From positions 3,968,001 to 4,032,000 of the forward strand of contig CM036632.1 of the NCBI GenBank assembly GCA_020746105.1: a stretch of DNA of 64,000 bases. Reading direction: 5' to 3'. Every line of letters begins with the position of its first letter. The stretch's first letter is position 1. The stretch comes from Trogon surrucura. Taxonomy: Eukaryota; Chordata; Aves; Trogoniformes; Trogonidae. Below, one piece after another: positions 47,906 to 60,174 of the stretch. The notes below the pieces were generated by a model, which saw only the letters and a program-made list of their open reading frames with translations, made no database searches and was not told the origin of the DNA. Made by a program: the position numbers and the translations under genes.

Positions 47906-50185
47906 TTTCAGCTCTTTGGTCTTTTTGGGAGCGTGGGTCTTTTCAGGGACCCCTCCTCAGGGAGCAGGGGTGCTGGGGCCAGGGATGCTGCCCCTCTGCC
48001 CTTGCTGCAGTGGTTTGAGGGCTTTGCCCAGGGCTGGCAGTGGAGGGGTGTGATGTGGAGGTGTCTGAACGGGAGCTGGAGGGGATCAGGGTGGTCTTGG
48101 GGCTGCAAAAGTGGAAGCCAGAGCTGGGAGCCCCCAGGGCTCGGGTCATGGCGTGGGGAGGTGTGGTGGCAGGGGATCTGTGGCCAGCCCAGGGCCTGGG
48201 GGTTTCCCCTAGTGGGAGTCCAGCAGATGTCACTGCAGCCCAGTGTCACTGCAGCCTGGGGGACACCGGCCAGCCGGGGCACAGTCCTGCACCCCTCCAT
48301 GTGCTGGCCCCGAGTGTCCTGGCGGGACCTGCCAGGGATGGGAGGAGACAGAACAGGACCCTTCCTCACCTGCGAGCCCCCCGCGGTGGGAGGAAAAGTT
48401 TCACTCGCACCTGCCTGGGGGAACGCTGGTTTGCTCTGGCCAGCTCCATCTGATCCCAGCCCTCCGGGCTGGGGCTGGGGCTGGGCAATGAGCACCCCAT
48501 GGTCTCCGCTCCCTTCCCGAGCCCTGGGGGTCCAGGAACAAGCCAGCGGGGGGGTAGCAGGACCCCCTGGAGCAGGGGTTGCAGCTTGGCAGCAGCAGGA
48601 GCACAAAGCGCCTGTGCACAAGGGTCAGAGGACGGGAGTGAGAAGAAGTATCAGCCTACAGGTGTTATCAGGAGCGAGCCCTCGTCTGAACAGCTCCTGC
48701 GTCCCCGCTGGGTCTTGGCCACTCTCTCCACATGTGACGGAGGAGCCTCGGGTCACTGTCGCAGCCCAGGAATCTCCTGGTGTGGAAGGGCAGCACCAGC
48801 CCTGTCCTGAGCCAGCTCCCGATTCTGTCTAAGCTCTTGCTGGGCTGCTCTTGCTGCTCCTGTGGTTGGCTCCAAGGTGAGCTGCTTCCTCCCCCTGACT
48901 CCCATTTTACTGTAGCTGCTGATACCCCACGAGCTCAGACATCATCAGCCAGACCTGATTTAACTTTTGCTTTCAAAACTGCAGGGCTCTGCACCTCCAA
49001 AGTCAGCAGCATCCCACCTGCTGACCCTGGCCTGTGGACCAGTGCCTGCTAACATCCTTTTTTGGCCCATCAGTGTTCAGCGACCTTCAGCCTGAAGCAG
49101 AGCTAGAAGGACGGGACAGAAGGAGGGACTCTGCTCCCTCTGCTCTCCTGCCCACGCCAAACCCGGGGCCACGCTGCCACCCGCATCCCCATCCCACACC
49201 ATGAAGGTCCCTCTGGTCCCCGGCGTGCCAAACAGGAGGGGAGCAGCAATGCTTCCCCCCATCCCCTCCTCATCCGCTGGCCCCCAAGCAGGGCAGGATG
49301 AAGAAAAGAACCCTGGAAGGTGGAAAGAAATCCCCACACAGCAGCTTTTAACGGAGAGGAAAGAGAGTAAACAAGATGGGAGGAGAGGTTGCAAGCACGA
49401 CACAGCCACCACTTGCAGCGAGTGAGTGTGTGTGTGTGTTTCTATCAGGCTGATGAAAGGACCGGGAGCTCCTGAAGGCGAAGCCAAGGTGAGTAACCTG
49501 TGGCTGTGCCCAGGGGTGGTGGTGGCAGAGGCAGGGGAAGGCCTGTTTACTCAAGAACAGCGGGGATGCTCTGCCCGGAGCTGAGCTGGCCGGCTCTGCG
49601 GCGGGAGCAGCTTACCGAGGAGGGTTTGGGTTTCAGCATCCCACTGAGAGGACGGATGCTGGCCAGGCAGCTCTGCCCTCAGCCCCCCAGATCGATGGTC
49701 TTGGGGGTTATGGGATGGATGGGAGTCTGTCCTCCTCCCCAGGTCCCCACAGATGAGCGAGGGATGCCGGGGCTGCTCCCCTCTGCAGTGGGGCTCCCTC
49801 GGGGCTTTGGTGGAGCAAACGCAGCCCAAACACCAGCTGGGAAGCGGTGGCTCCATCCAGGGGTCTCTATCCCAGGTGAGGGGACTCTGCTCCCTCCTGC
49901 CCTGGCAGCAAGAGGGTTTTTCCTCCTCCCTGTGCAGAGAAGAAGCTCCCGTTGCAGTTCCTCAGCTCTTTTTACCCTGCCTAGGGTCTCACTTGCACCC
50001 CACCCCCGACGCAGATTTCCAAGGGTGTCCTGGGCTCCCTTGTTACCCCCACATTGCACATGGGATTTGTATTCTTATCTATTTCTTCATAGGTTTTTTT
50101 CCTGTCATTGCTGCCGTTCCCGGCCTGGCTTTCCAGCAGGTTTGCTCTGCAGAGAGCTGCAGGTTGGCTATGAAATATGACAAAG
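47906..50185. other. GC-rich stretch, no gene seen
   Basis: A long + strand open frame crosses 47798-48832, but its translation is tryptophan/glycine/proline/serine-rich and repetitive in the way GC-rich DNA reads by chance. A GT microsatellite is at 49425-49440. Nothing else supported. Confidence 0.5.
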
Positions 50186-50187
50186 CG

Positions 50188-50262
50188 TTCATTTAAATGC
50201 ACACCATGATGTCGGCGAGTCCATTAGGGGAATTAATTTGAATGGTTGGCATTTAATAAACA
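50188..50262. promoter_or_regulatory. Candidate conserved non-coding element
   Basis: A short AT-rich island with GGGGAATTAATTTGAATGG and CATTTAATAAAC. It sits just before a C-rich segment and has no open frame. Confidence 0.3.
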
Positions 50263-50639
50263 GCCTCATCCCTCCTCTCCCCGCCCCCCTGCCGCTGCCA
50301 GCTCGGAAGGGTTAAAAAGAAACCACATGTGGATATCGGAGGGAGGCGGGGGGGAGCAGGTATCTGGGTTGGGGGTGTGGAAATAATAAAAGAGAGCTGG
50401 TGTTAGAAGAGGAATTGCAGTTTGTTTTGTCCGCGGTAAAAAAAAGCACATGTGGAAGGGGGGTTTGGGTTCACGGGGTGTTCGGTGCGTGGAGAAAACG
50501 GGGGGAGGATGAAGCGGCGGGGAGGAGGACGCGCTCCGGGCGGAGGGTCCCAGCCTGACTCCAGCCACGCCGGGCGGGGGGAAGGCGAGGGGCTTCGAAG
50601 GACGTTTCTCCCCATATGGTGTGTATTACAAGCTCCTTT

Positions 50640-50950
50640 CTAGTTGTAAAGATTAATTTAAGGCCCTTCTCACCTCCCCCCCCATCCCTCTTTCATTGAC
50701 AAATGAACATCTGGGCTGAATGCTGCCCAGATACTAATCAAAGCATTTTTTCAGGGCCGTTGTCTGCCTTTATGGCTATCTGCTTCTCGGATTCTCCGCA
50801 GTTTCAATGCACTTGGCAATTCAGCCTGTAAATACCCCTCTCCGGGATTTATGATTTGGGCTAATGTGATTTTTCTTTTTGCCTCTTGATTCGTTTGTTT
50901 GGTTTAGTTTAACGACATTTTCTTGTCTGTGCATAAGTTAGGGCACAGGG
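50640..50950. promoter_or_regulatory. Candidate enhancer, long motif-rich block
   Basis: About 300 bases of balanced, non-repetitive, low-CpG sequence between GC-rich simple DNA. It contains AAGATTAATTTAAGG, CATTGACAAATGAAC (a TGACA TALE-type core), ACTAATCAAAGC (TCF/LEF-like ATCAAAG) and GGGATTTATGATTTGG (TTTATG, posterior Hox-like core). No coding potential. The composition is that of a vertebrate developmental enhancer. Confidence 0.4.
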
Positions 50951-51639
50951 GGAATTTTTTTTTCTCCTCCTCTCTTTGCAGTGAGTTATTAACCATCAGC
51001 AAAAATGGCTTTTTTGGGGGGGCTACGCTGGCTGATGGGGGCACCAGGGGGCCAAAGCCAGCCCTGAATCCCTGATGAGCATCTCTTGGTCGCCCCAAAC
51101 TGTTTATTTTTCTTACAGAAAGCTTGGTTTTCAAGGTTTTGTCAAGAAAGCAGCTTTCTGTCAAAGCAAAGCCGAGCCCTTTCCAAGATGTTCAAGAGTT
51201 TCTCCGTCGGGGACAAACAGCGTGAGCCACAGCCCGTCGTGGAAAAGCCGTTCGCTCCCCAAAATGAAGCTTGAGTGGCCGATCGAGATGCTTGAAAAAT
51301 AGGGAGTGCTGTGGCTGCGATCCCATTCCCGTTGGACTTGATTTTTCCCCTGCAGTTTGGGAGTTAAAGGATTAACATTTAAAACCTGGCTGGGATGTTG
51401 AATAATGTTTGTGGTGTCCCAGGTGCTTGTAAGGACGGTGCTTGAGCTGAGAAAAACCTCTTTGGGGCAAATACAGGGACTTGCAGGGGACACAGCGCAG
51501 GGTCCTTGTCCCTAAATGAGAGCTGGGAGACACAAAGGTGATGTTTTTTGGGGTATTTTCAGAGCATATTTGCTCCTGCAGCAAACCTGCCTCCTCACCC
51601 TGGGCTTCCCCTTCCTTCTGGCCGAACTGCGAGGCCGGT

Positions 51640-51785
51640 TATTTACCCCGACGGGCGCCTTAATTAAGGCGCGTGTTTTCGGGCCATTTAAACCATCAAG
51701 GAGGGGTCTTGTTTACACAGCGAGTGCGCGGGGTAATGGCGATATTAATTAAAAACGCTCTCCTAAGTGAGATAAAAAAATCACC
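51640..51785. promoter_or_regulatory. Candidate regulatory block with 18-bp perfect palindrome
   Basis: It contains GCGCCTTAATTAAGGCGC at 51655-51672, a perfect 18-base palindrome centred on TTAATTAA. GCCATTTAAACC near 51683 and GATATTAATTAAAAACG near 51740 follow. AT cores embedded in GC arms suggest a dimeric homeodomain-type site. Function unknown. Confidence 0.35.
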
Positions 51786-51789
51786 AAGG

Positions 51790-54700
51790 AGGAAAGCGCT
51801 TTGCTGCTCCTCCTCATCTCTCCAGGACGAGCCTCCTCCGGTGATGTGGGGCTGGGTACCACCCCTCACCCCGACCCCTTCCATGCTGGGAAACCGGAGC
51901 GGGTTGGGAATGGTGGTGATTTACAGCAATTTCCAGCTTGAAGCTGGTGTGGCTGTTCGGCAGATACAGGTAGTCGCCCCTCACAGTCGCTCAGCCTGTT
52001 TTTCCCAAGAAACTCTTAATTTCCTATGAATGCCTTGAGCCAGGATGCAGCAGGAAGGTCCCTGGATTTGGGGGCATGAAGAGCCAGAGCTGGGCACCTG
52101 ATGTTTGCAGGACTGAGGTGACCCCAGCACCGACTCTGAATATGAGATTTTATTTTAATTTCTTCGCATTTTTGCTGCTGATTTTTAGAGTGCTTGGCAC
52201 CTCCTGCCTCTTTTCTCCTCCTCGATCCCCTCAAGCGAGCAGCACACGTGGCCACTGACTGTGGATATTCCCAGCGATGCTGTGGCCACCCCGTCAATCT
52301 CAAGGTCAAGGTGAAGCCCGGTGTTGGTTCGCAGTGGAGCCGGCACATCCGTGGGGTGACAGGGGACACTGGCAGCCCTGGCTTGAAGGTGAGGTGGATT
52401 TATGAGGTATCATATTGGCGCTATTGATGGTTGGGACCATCTCAGTGGGAGGAGGTGGGATGGAGGGTTGAATGCTGAGGTGCATCGTGGCCAAAGGATG
52501 CTTTTTGGGGGGAGCAGGGAAGAGGTGTCTATGGATGCTGGAGAGCCCCCTCCTCGATGTCTCCGTGGAGAAGGATGCGATAGCCGGCAGATGCGGCTCC
52601 AGCCTCATCCCTAAACCTGTCTGACAGAGCGAGCGGGAGAGGATGGCTGGTGCCAATGTCCCGCTCCAAGCTGCCGCCGAGCAGAGATTTGCAGCTGAAC
52701 TCCGCTCACAAAGTCGCTCTCAGCCTTTTCTCATTTCTTGCTGGATTTGAGGCAGCTTCCAAATTCCTGCGCAGCCAAATCCTGCCTGGGGCTGCCAGGA
52801 AACGCGGCCAGCAACAAGTACGTGCCGTTTCTGTGCCCACAACACAGCCAGTATTGCTGTTATTCTGCGGGTGACGATGACGAGATGGAGCTCCAGGAGG
52901 ATGCGATCCCGTCCCTTCCAGGGCTGCAGCTGGCACCCGCCCCTGGGCGCTACCCCGGGGAGGGCGGTCGGGGCTGCAACGTTGCCTCCCCTTCATCACC
53001 GCCTTTTTATAAACCAAAAATTCCACCCCAACCTCACCCCAGACACCCTGAATTTTACCCGCCCGCCCTCCCCATAACCTCCTGCTTTCCCAGTGCTTGG
53101 AAGCAGCTTTACCCGCTCCTGCTGGGATTTACTATCCCCAGGACTTCCTGCGCTGCCTTTCGACTCGTTCGCCTCCTTCCCGCTACTGATAAATCAGACT
53201 TGCTCAGTTTGGGTTGCTCCTTCCTCCTTTCTTTATTTTTATTTCTCCTCCTGCTGCCTCCCTCGATCCCCAAGGGTTTTGGGGGGATGGCAGCAGAGCG
53301 ACGAAGCAGCCCTGAGGCCACGGTGAGGGCACGTGTCAGGGCTCCCTGTGAAATGTTGGTAGGTGGGAAGAGGGGAGCTCAGGATGATCCTGCACCAGTG
53401 GTGCGGGCTGAACACCCCTCCTCACGCCTCAACTCCACCAGGACGTGGCCCCACACCCAGAGACCCTTCAACTCCCTGGGCTTTCCATCAAATCCATCCC
53501 AGTGTGACCCCAGAATAATTTTCCTGGACGCCTTGGGAAAGCCTCCACAGCAGGGTCAGGCATCCCGAGCTGGCCCTGGGGCCAAGAGAGGGGCAGGGGA
53601 GGTGCGCGGGGCTGAGCACGCAGCGTCCCCCAGCCCAGCACCCTCCACCCCAGCATCGCTCCAGCCGAGCCCACCCGCAGGACACCTGAACTGGTCTTTC
53701 CACTGGTGACTCACGGAAAAATTCTTGTTTTGCAGAGGCCGCTAGGTCTGACGGGTGTTTCTGCCTCCATGCCTTGCTCTCCTTTTTTTTAAAAGAGATT
53801 TTTGGTATGAAAACATCTGGGATCCCGATCTTCCTGCGGAGTTTGCCTCACCTGAAGGCATTTTTTTTCTCCCTTGCCTGAGTGCAGGGCTGGTTGTGCA
53901 AACCACGCTCCGGCGGCTGCCTGGGAAGCAGCCTGGTCGTACTCCCAGGGTTGAATTTTTTTGGAATTATTATTTTTTTGAGCTCTCATAAAACAGCAGA
54001 GGAAGCTTGGAGGGGTTCCACCACCCCGTGCCAGCTCCTGGCGTGCTGGCTTCAGCCCTGGCTGCACTGGGTCTCCCCACCACGAAGCTTCTCGGCAAGA
54101 TTTGCGGCTCAGCCTGGGACAGGGTGTGAGTCAAGCCGGGTGTTTTTGGATGTCCCCACTGTCCCCAAGGGTGGGACATGATGAAGTGGGACCTCACCAT
54201 GCAGTTCAGCTTGTTGCTGTCTCATAGAGCTGTATCTGCTTTTTTTCCTCCCGCCTTGTCCTTCAGAGACCAGGGATGGAGCAAGGCCCGTTCCCCGTGG
54301 GATCAGCCCAGCCCAACCCTGGGCTGTCACCCAGGGCAGCTCTATATTTAACTGGATCGGATTTTTTAAAATGCTTTTCCTTGGAAATGGGAGTGGAGAG
54401 GGATGCTGCTCGCCGCCGCGAGGTTCCCCGCCTGGTTTTTCACGCCTTCACCCCTTTCTTGCAGAGCGGTGACCCCGTCGCCGCTCTCTGGAAAGCAGAT
54501 TTAGTATTTTTTTTATTATTATTTTTTGGGATGGTTTAGTTTGGAAGCCGGGCTGGAAAATTATTTCCAACCCCCAAATTAGAAACAGAATAATACTAAA
54601 GTGCCTTGTTTTGAAGGCAGCGCTGTGTGTCATCCCGCAGCAATGAGAAGCTCGTGCTGAAGAGGAGCAAAGAGCTGTGATTTATTTTCTTTAATGCTAC

Positions 54701-55425
54701 CCAAAGGACCGACTTGGCTCCGGGATGCTGCTCTCGCTCTCTTGTACCCGTCGGTGGGGACAGACGAGCCGCCGTGGGCAGGGAACACCCACAGGTGGGT
54801 ACCCTTCCAGCGAAGGGGTGGAGGTATCACCCAGTTTAGTTGTCCTCACGCTTGTTTTTTGTGGAGAAAATGGGACTGTGCTATGTGGTTTTCCACCCCG
54901 CTGTTCCCGAGGGGGTTCAGATGAAGAGCTGATGTTGAGTGATGGGGCAGGAGGCAATATTTTGCCGTGCCAGGCTGGAGCAAGGCGTGAGAAGGCGACG
55001 GTTTCTCCTTGGGATTTTTTTTTTTTATACTGGGGGTTGTTCTCTCTATGGTCTCTACTCCCAAAAACCATCAGATCCTGTGAAAAATGGGTCAGACTCT
55101 TGTATAAAGAGGTTGTGTTGGGGCAGTAGCTGACTGTGCCTGGGATGGGCTCATCCCTGCGATCACCAGCCACCACAGCATTGCCAGAAACCCCTTAGAA
55201 ATAACATATTTTAAAAAGTTGTGAGGAATTCTCCTCATGTGTGGGAGCGGTGGCTGCTCAGGGGGTCAAAGACCTGATCTAAAGGCTGAATTCCTGCTGC
55301 AGAGGAGCCTTCACCCCGTAATATTTCCCTCCCCGTCAGGTATAACATGTTGTGCATCCCCGAGCTGGGGTGCCCCATCCGCCTTCGGGGTGCCCCCAGG
55401 GTGGGTTTTGGGGGGAGCGGTCTGC
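51790..55425. other. GC-rich stretch, no gene seen
   Basis: The longest + strand frame (52738-53709) is proline/serine/arginine-rich without recognisable domains and overlaps opposing frames. No splice structure, RNA gene or transposon was recognised. Confidence 0.5.
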
Positions 55426-55429
55426 GTGG

Positions 55430-55625
55430 AGCCAGTCGTTTGGATTTAATAAGACACTTATTGTATGTTAAATATCAACAGCTGATAGGAAACATGTGTC
55501 CCGAAGATTAACAGCCGTGTAAAAGGTAGAGAAGAGAGTTAAACCTTCAAACAGCATGATTCAAATAACCCACTGCCGCCACAACACGTAGTAACAGGGG
55601 TAATAAGGGGTGGGACGGGGAAGGT
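55430..55625. promoter_or_regulatory. Candidate conserved non-coding element
   Basis: A low-GC block with TGGATTTAATAAGACAC, ATGTTAAATATCAACAGC (an E-box CAGCTG overlaps) and CATGATTCAAATAACCC. No open frame of note. Inferred enhancer. Confidence 0.35.
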
Positions 55626-55844
55626 AAAAGGTGTGTCGCAGATCACCGCGTCCAGAAAACCTCGGGATGGGGCTGGGGACCAGTTTTCTCCCAGCAAAGT
55701 GATTCCCAGGGATGCTGGATGGTGCAGGAGCAACGTCAGCTCCTTCTTTGTCTGTTTCTTCCTCCCTTTCCACTTTTTCCCCTCTCTTTTTAATTTTTTT
55801 TTTTTTTATTTTTACCCAGGCCCCAATTTCTCCCCTGTCGAGGC

Positions 55845-56000
55845 AAACGCTTTGGCTAATTAGTAAAACGTGTCAAAGAAAATGATTAATGTCCCGGGAG
55901 GAGGTTTAGCTGCCTTTGTGCCGGCATTCCCTGACTTCTGCTCTTAAAGGTTTTATTAAAAGATAAGGGAGCTCGTGACGCGCGAGCGAAGCGTGTGCTC
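55845..56000. promoter_or_regulatory. Candidate conserved non-coding element
   Basis: Contains GGCTAATTAGTAAAACG, TCAAAGAAAATGATTAATG (TCF/LEF-like and homeodomain cores) and TTTTATTAAAAGATAAGG (GATA core). It ends in a short CpG-rich stretch at 55978-56010. Confidence 0.35.
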
Positions 56001-56009
56001 TCCCGGGCG

Positions 56010-58100
56010 TTAAAGGGTCGGAGAAGGGGGGGACGTGGGGCAGATCGGGGTCACCCTCAGCGGGGAGAGGCGAGGGCTCGTGTTTCTCTGCCTCTGTGTG
56101 TGACCGTCACCGTGGTGTCTGGCCTTGGCAAGGGAAAAAACATTAAAGAAATGGCTGAATGCCTCCTTTCTTCTTCCAGGGGCAGGTAATTTAATCTCAT
56201 CAGCCGGGTTATGAATGTTTCTGTGTTACGGGGGTTTGCGTGGGTGGGTGGGTGCTCTGGGAGTGATGCTTTAGGGGGTCTCAGGAAGGGGATGCTCAGG
56301 GTCGGTGCCGAATCCAGCACAGCCACGCTCTGGTCCTGCTCACTGAGGGCAAGGGTGGCAGAAGGGACAGAGGTGCTTGGGCACAGGTTTTCCAATCCCT
56401 GTGGCCATGGGGGTGCCCATGGTCGGGCTTGAGCACTGTGGGATACCCCCAACACTGCTGTGGGCTGAAATCCTCCATCCCAGCTCCACGCTGGGGGTCT
56501 CACAACAGGGACCCGGGCGGCAGGAGCCCAAGCAGGGAAACTGAGGCACAGTCCTGCCCTGCTCTTGCCAGGACCGCTGTACGCAGCATCACACTGTCCT
56601 CAACTCTCACAGGTTTAAGCACGTTTTCAGCAACCCCCAGAGCACAACTGTCACAGGTTAGGGCTCACACCAGGACAACAGCCAATTCATCAACTCCTGA
56701 AACGCACACTCCCCCCAACCCAAACCCCTGCAACCCCCCAAAGCCAGCAGCCTTTGCAGGGGAGGTCTTGAAAAAAAGCAAAATCTGCACAGTGGCTGCC
56801 ACCACGGGACATCAGCCACAGGAGGCCAGAGAGGACAAGGGGGTGGGTGCTCCATCACCCTCACACTTGTTATTTTTTTTAAATCATGAGCGATTCAAAA
56901 ACCCAGCAGACACCGATATCCAAAACTGCAGAGGCCTGAGCCACTTGATGCATGTCAGAGGGGTCGGGGCCAGGGGGCGGCTGGCAAGGACCTTGGTGGG
57001 GGCTGCAGGGGCTGCTCCGCGAGGTTTTCCTGCAGCAGACAGACCTCTGGGCTTAATAAGCTATTTGTAAAACTCGCTCTGGATAAACAAGAGGCCGTGT
57101 GTCAGGCTGAAGGCGGCCTCGCAGGGCTCCGCCGTGCGGGGTGGGACCTCAGCGCAGAAATATTTTCAAGATAAACAGAGGAAAATGAGTCCTGGAGGAG
57201 GCCGGAGCTGCTGGCAGCAGCACGCCGCTCCTCTCAGAGATATTTTGGGGCAGGAACTTGGCTTTCTGCTTGCTGCGGCTGAAAGATGCTTTTTCCTTTC
57301 ACCCCTAAAGGAAACCTTGCGTGCGTCTGACTCAAAAATAAACCTGAGCGGTTTGCATTGAAGCCAGAGGTGGGGAAAGGTGCAGAGGCAGGGGCTTGCA
57401 GGGCAGTTTTGGGGTGAGGTCAAGGAGCCAAGATGCATGGCTGCCAATACAGGTCCCACTCGGGCAGAGCTGCCCTTCCTGGGGAATCCCCGTGGGGCAG
57501 CATCCCGGGACAAGGTGGAAATATCAGCAATTTGGGCAACATCAGCAGCAGAGCCAGCACCTGCCTGGCTGCTGGTGCCTCCTGCCCTCCATCAGCACCT
57601 CCGTTCCCTTACGCAGGTAGGGCAGTGTGGCGGTGCCCAGGGAGGGACACGGGCATCGCCCTCCCCTCCGCCTGACCCAGGCTGGGCTCCATCCTTCCAT
57701 CCCCTCCATCTCTCCATCCCTCCATTCTCTTATTCCCTCCATCCTCTCCATCCACCTGTGCCTCCTTCCCTCCATCGCTCCTCGCGCACCCAGAGCAGCA
57801 GCAGAGGTGCTGCCTGGGCAGGGTGGCACAGGGCACTGCTGGGCTCTCGCCGCAACGTCCCTGCATCTCGACGGCTGAAACACGGCGTCCGTGCTTGAGG
57901 CCGGGGATGGCCCAGCGGTGGCCGGGGCAGTACGGTTCTGTCCAGATGGTGGCAATCTGGCCCCCTGGGAATGCTAAACTGGGCAAGCTGGGATGGGGGA
58001 GGTTGCCCTCTCTCCTCGCCCCGCAATCTTGCAAACTTCTGGCAGACGTGGGGCTCGGTGCTAGTTTCTTTCTCCCCTGTTATGTGCCTGTTCTGGAAAC
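56010..58100. other. GC-rich stretch with CCATC-type repeats, no gene seen
   Basis: No supported gene. A pyrimidine-rich degenerate repeat of CTCCATCC-type units lies at 57690-57777. Confidence 0.5.
57690..57777. repeat. Degenerate CTCCATCC repeat
   Basis: A run of roughly 8-10 base pyrimidine-rich units (CTTCCATCC, CTCCATCT, CTCCATCC and similar) over about 90 bases. It is purine-rich on the other strand. Confidence 0.7.
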
Positions 58101-58111
58101 TGCAACCATGG

Positions 58112-58235
58112 GATGAAGCCTGGCTTGGGGAGATGCTCAGCTTGGGGTGATGCTCGGCTTGGGGTGATGCTCGGCTTGGGGAGATGCTCAGCTTGGGGAG
58201 ATGCTCAGCTTGGGGTGATGCCTGGCTTGGGGCAC
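58112..58235. repeat. 17-bp tandem repeat
   Basis: About seven head-to-tail copies of GATGCTCAGCTTGGGGA/T. After a first copy beginning at 58112, GATG starts recur at 58132, 58149, 58166, 58183, 58200 and 58217, exactly 17 apart. Copies alternate CAGCTTGGGGA and CGGCTTGGGGT variants, which implies recent expansion. Confidence 0.9.
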
Positions 58236-58289
58236 CACGTCTGGGACCCGCCAGCAGTCAAGATCTCCCAGCATGTCTCTCCCTCTCTT

Positions 58290-58560
58290 CCCCACCCCCA
58301 GCAAATTTAATTAAAAGTCATTCAGATTCCTTTGAAAGAAAATGTCATCCGTCGACACAATTACACTTTAACTAACCAAAGCTGTTACAGTTCCTATATA
58401 TATTGGAATCAGGCTGTCGTTATTAGTTCTAAGTAAGTAATTTATTCCCATTATTGTGTTCAAATTACAGGATATTACCCCCTGGGGAAATAATCCTGTT
58501 ATTCGAAATGTAAAAAAGAATTCACATGGACAACAATGGATTCCTAAATGAACCCAACAA
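58290..58560. promoter_or_regulatory. Candidate enhancer, strongest AT-rich block
   Basis: About 270 bases of complex low-GC sequence inside GC-rich DNA. It contains AATTTAATTAAAAGTCATTC, ACAATTACAC, TTATTAGTTC, TTCAAATTACAGG and GAAATAATCC, so homeodomain-type cores recur roughly every 30 bases. CCTATATATATTGG near 58393 is CArG-like, with an 8-base W core instead of 6. No coding potential. Confidence 0.42.
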
Positions 58561-58864
58561 CAGTCCCCAACCCAAGTGCAGCATCGCTTGCCTGGGATAG
58601 AAAAATGAGAAGTTGTTTTTTAAAATCCTGTTTTCTCCTCTCTTTTCCTCCTCCCACCCCCATGGATGTAAACAGGGCTCCTCCTCTTCTTCAGAAGCCT
58701 CTGTTTATTGAGGGAATCCTGAACATGCAGGAATTTGGTGGGGACCATGGCGGGGAGCAGAACTGCGTGTCCCCCCTTTATTGTGGCGGTGGGAGGGGAG
58801 CCTCGCCATGGTGGGATGCGAGTGCCAGAGCTGGGAACCGTCGGCTTTCTCCGGCAAAGAGCTG

Positions 58865-59190
58865 CTGAGGCTCTTCGGAAACGTTGTTCCCTTGATCAAG
58901 ATCTTCAGCGAAGCCAAATAACAGCTTGTCTCTGCAACACCCAAACATAAGCAACTAATTTGGACCAACGGAAAGGAAAAAGGGGGAGAAAAAAAATAAG
59001 GAAGAAAAAAAAAAAGACTGAGAAAGAGGAGGAAGAGGGAGGGGAGGGAAGAAAATCAGATACACTTGTAACCTGATTACAACAGCCAGCTATGTGTGCA
59101 AAATCACAATGCAGCTCTATAATTAAATCTCTCTTTCCCCCTCCTGCCGAGCTCTTTCCTCTAACAGGCACGGTACAAAAACAGTCGTTA
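58865..59190. promoter_or_regulatory. Candidate conserved non-coding pair around a purine tract
   Basis: Two complex AT-richer segments (58880-58970 and 59055-59190) flank a purine-rich A/G tract (58970-59055). The second includes TAACCTGATTACAAC and CTATAATTAAATC. Motif-based inference only. Confidence 0.33.
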
Positions 59191-60174
59191 GGACATCAAA
59201 TTCCAGCCCTGACAAGAGGGGACTTTTTTTTTTGTCTATAGCTGCCTGGCTCGTCTTTAAGGAAATAATAATTATAAGCCCAGCGCTGCTGGCTGACGAG
59301 CTTTGTGGAGCAGAAAGGGCTCGTCTTGTTCAACCCCTCCTTCCCCCTCGGCTCCACTCGGGGCCGCACGAAGGACTGGGGCAGTGGGAAAAGCAAAGGG
59401 ACAGCCCCAGGAGGCAGCCGTGGGCACCCCCTCCTTGGGTTGGGGGTGAGAGGAAATGTTGGGGTCTAACGAGATGCGCGAGGGCTTGGAACCACAAGTT
59501 GGTGTGCTGACTCCATCTCCCGCGTTTTAGCGCCGGCGGTTTGGTACCTGGCACAGGCAGGGCGCTGCCGGGTGGGTGGGATCCTTGGGTGGGTGCATAA
59601 AATACTCACAAGGGATGAGAGGAGCCAGCGGCTTCCCGGACACTCTTGCTGCACAGTTTTCCCAAGGGCTTCTCTCCCACCTGGTGCTCGTGAGGGGCCG
59701 TGAGGTGACGGAGTGGGGAAAAGCGGCTGCGGGGCCGCCAGGGCTGGCAGCCTTCCCCTGGCCCATTAATGACTTATTTTACTCCGTGTTTGTCACAGCG
59801 GGTTATTCCCATCCCTGTGACACCCAGCACGTGCTTTCGCTGGCAGCTGCAGGCCGGATTCAGCCTTACGAACCCATCCCACTTGCATCCTCAGGGTATT
59901 TTTGGGAACGGGTTTTGCATCCCGTCTTCTCCTCTGCTGGGGGCAGGGAGGGGGTTTGAGTTTGTGTCGGCGATGGCAAGGCTGGTGCAAAAGACTTGGG
60001 GAGGACAGAGGAAAAAGCCTGGCCCTGGGGGACCCAAAAACGGGTCTCAGTACTCAAGGGAACTGCCACCGAGGTGGGATTTAGCGATCGTGCCCCGTCA
60101 CGACAGGCCGGCACATGCAAGAAAGCGAGACCGAGGCGGACGCGGGCTCTGCGACGTGTGGCGCGCGACGTGGA

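Noticed and set aside
47798..48832. 344-codon + strand open frame
   Set aside because: Glycine/proline/tryptophan/serine-rich low-information translation, overlapped by a 237-codon frame on the other strand. It crosses a C14 tract and an AT-rich block and has no recognisable domain. Long frames are expected in GC-rich DNA.
52738..53709. 323-codon + strand open frame
   Set aside because: No domain, proline/serine/arginine-rich, no initiation context or splice partner.
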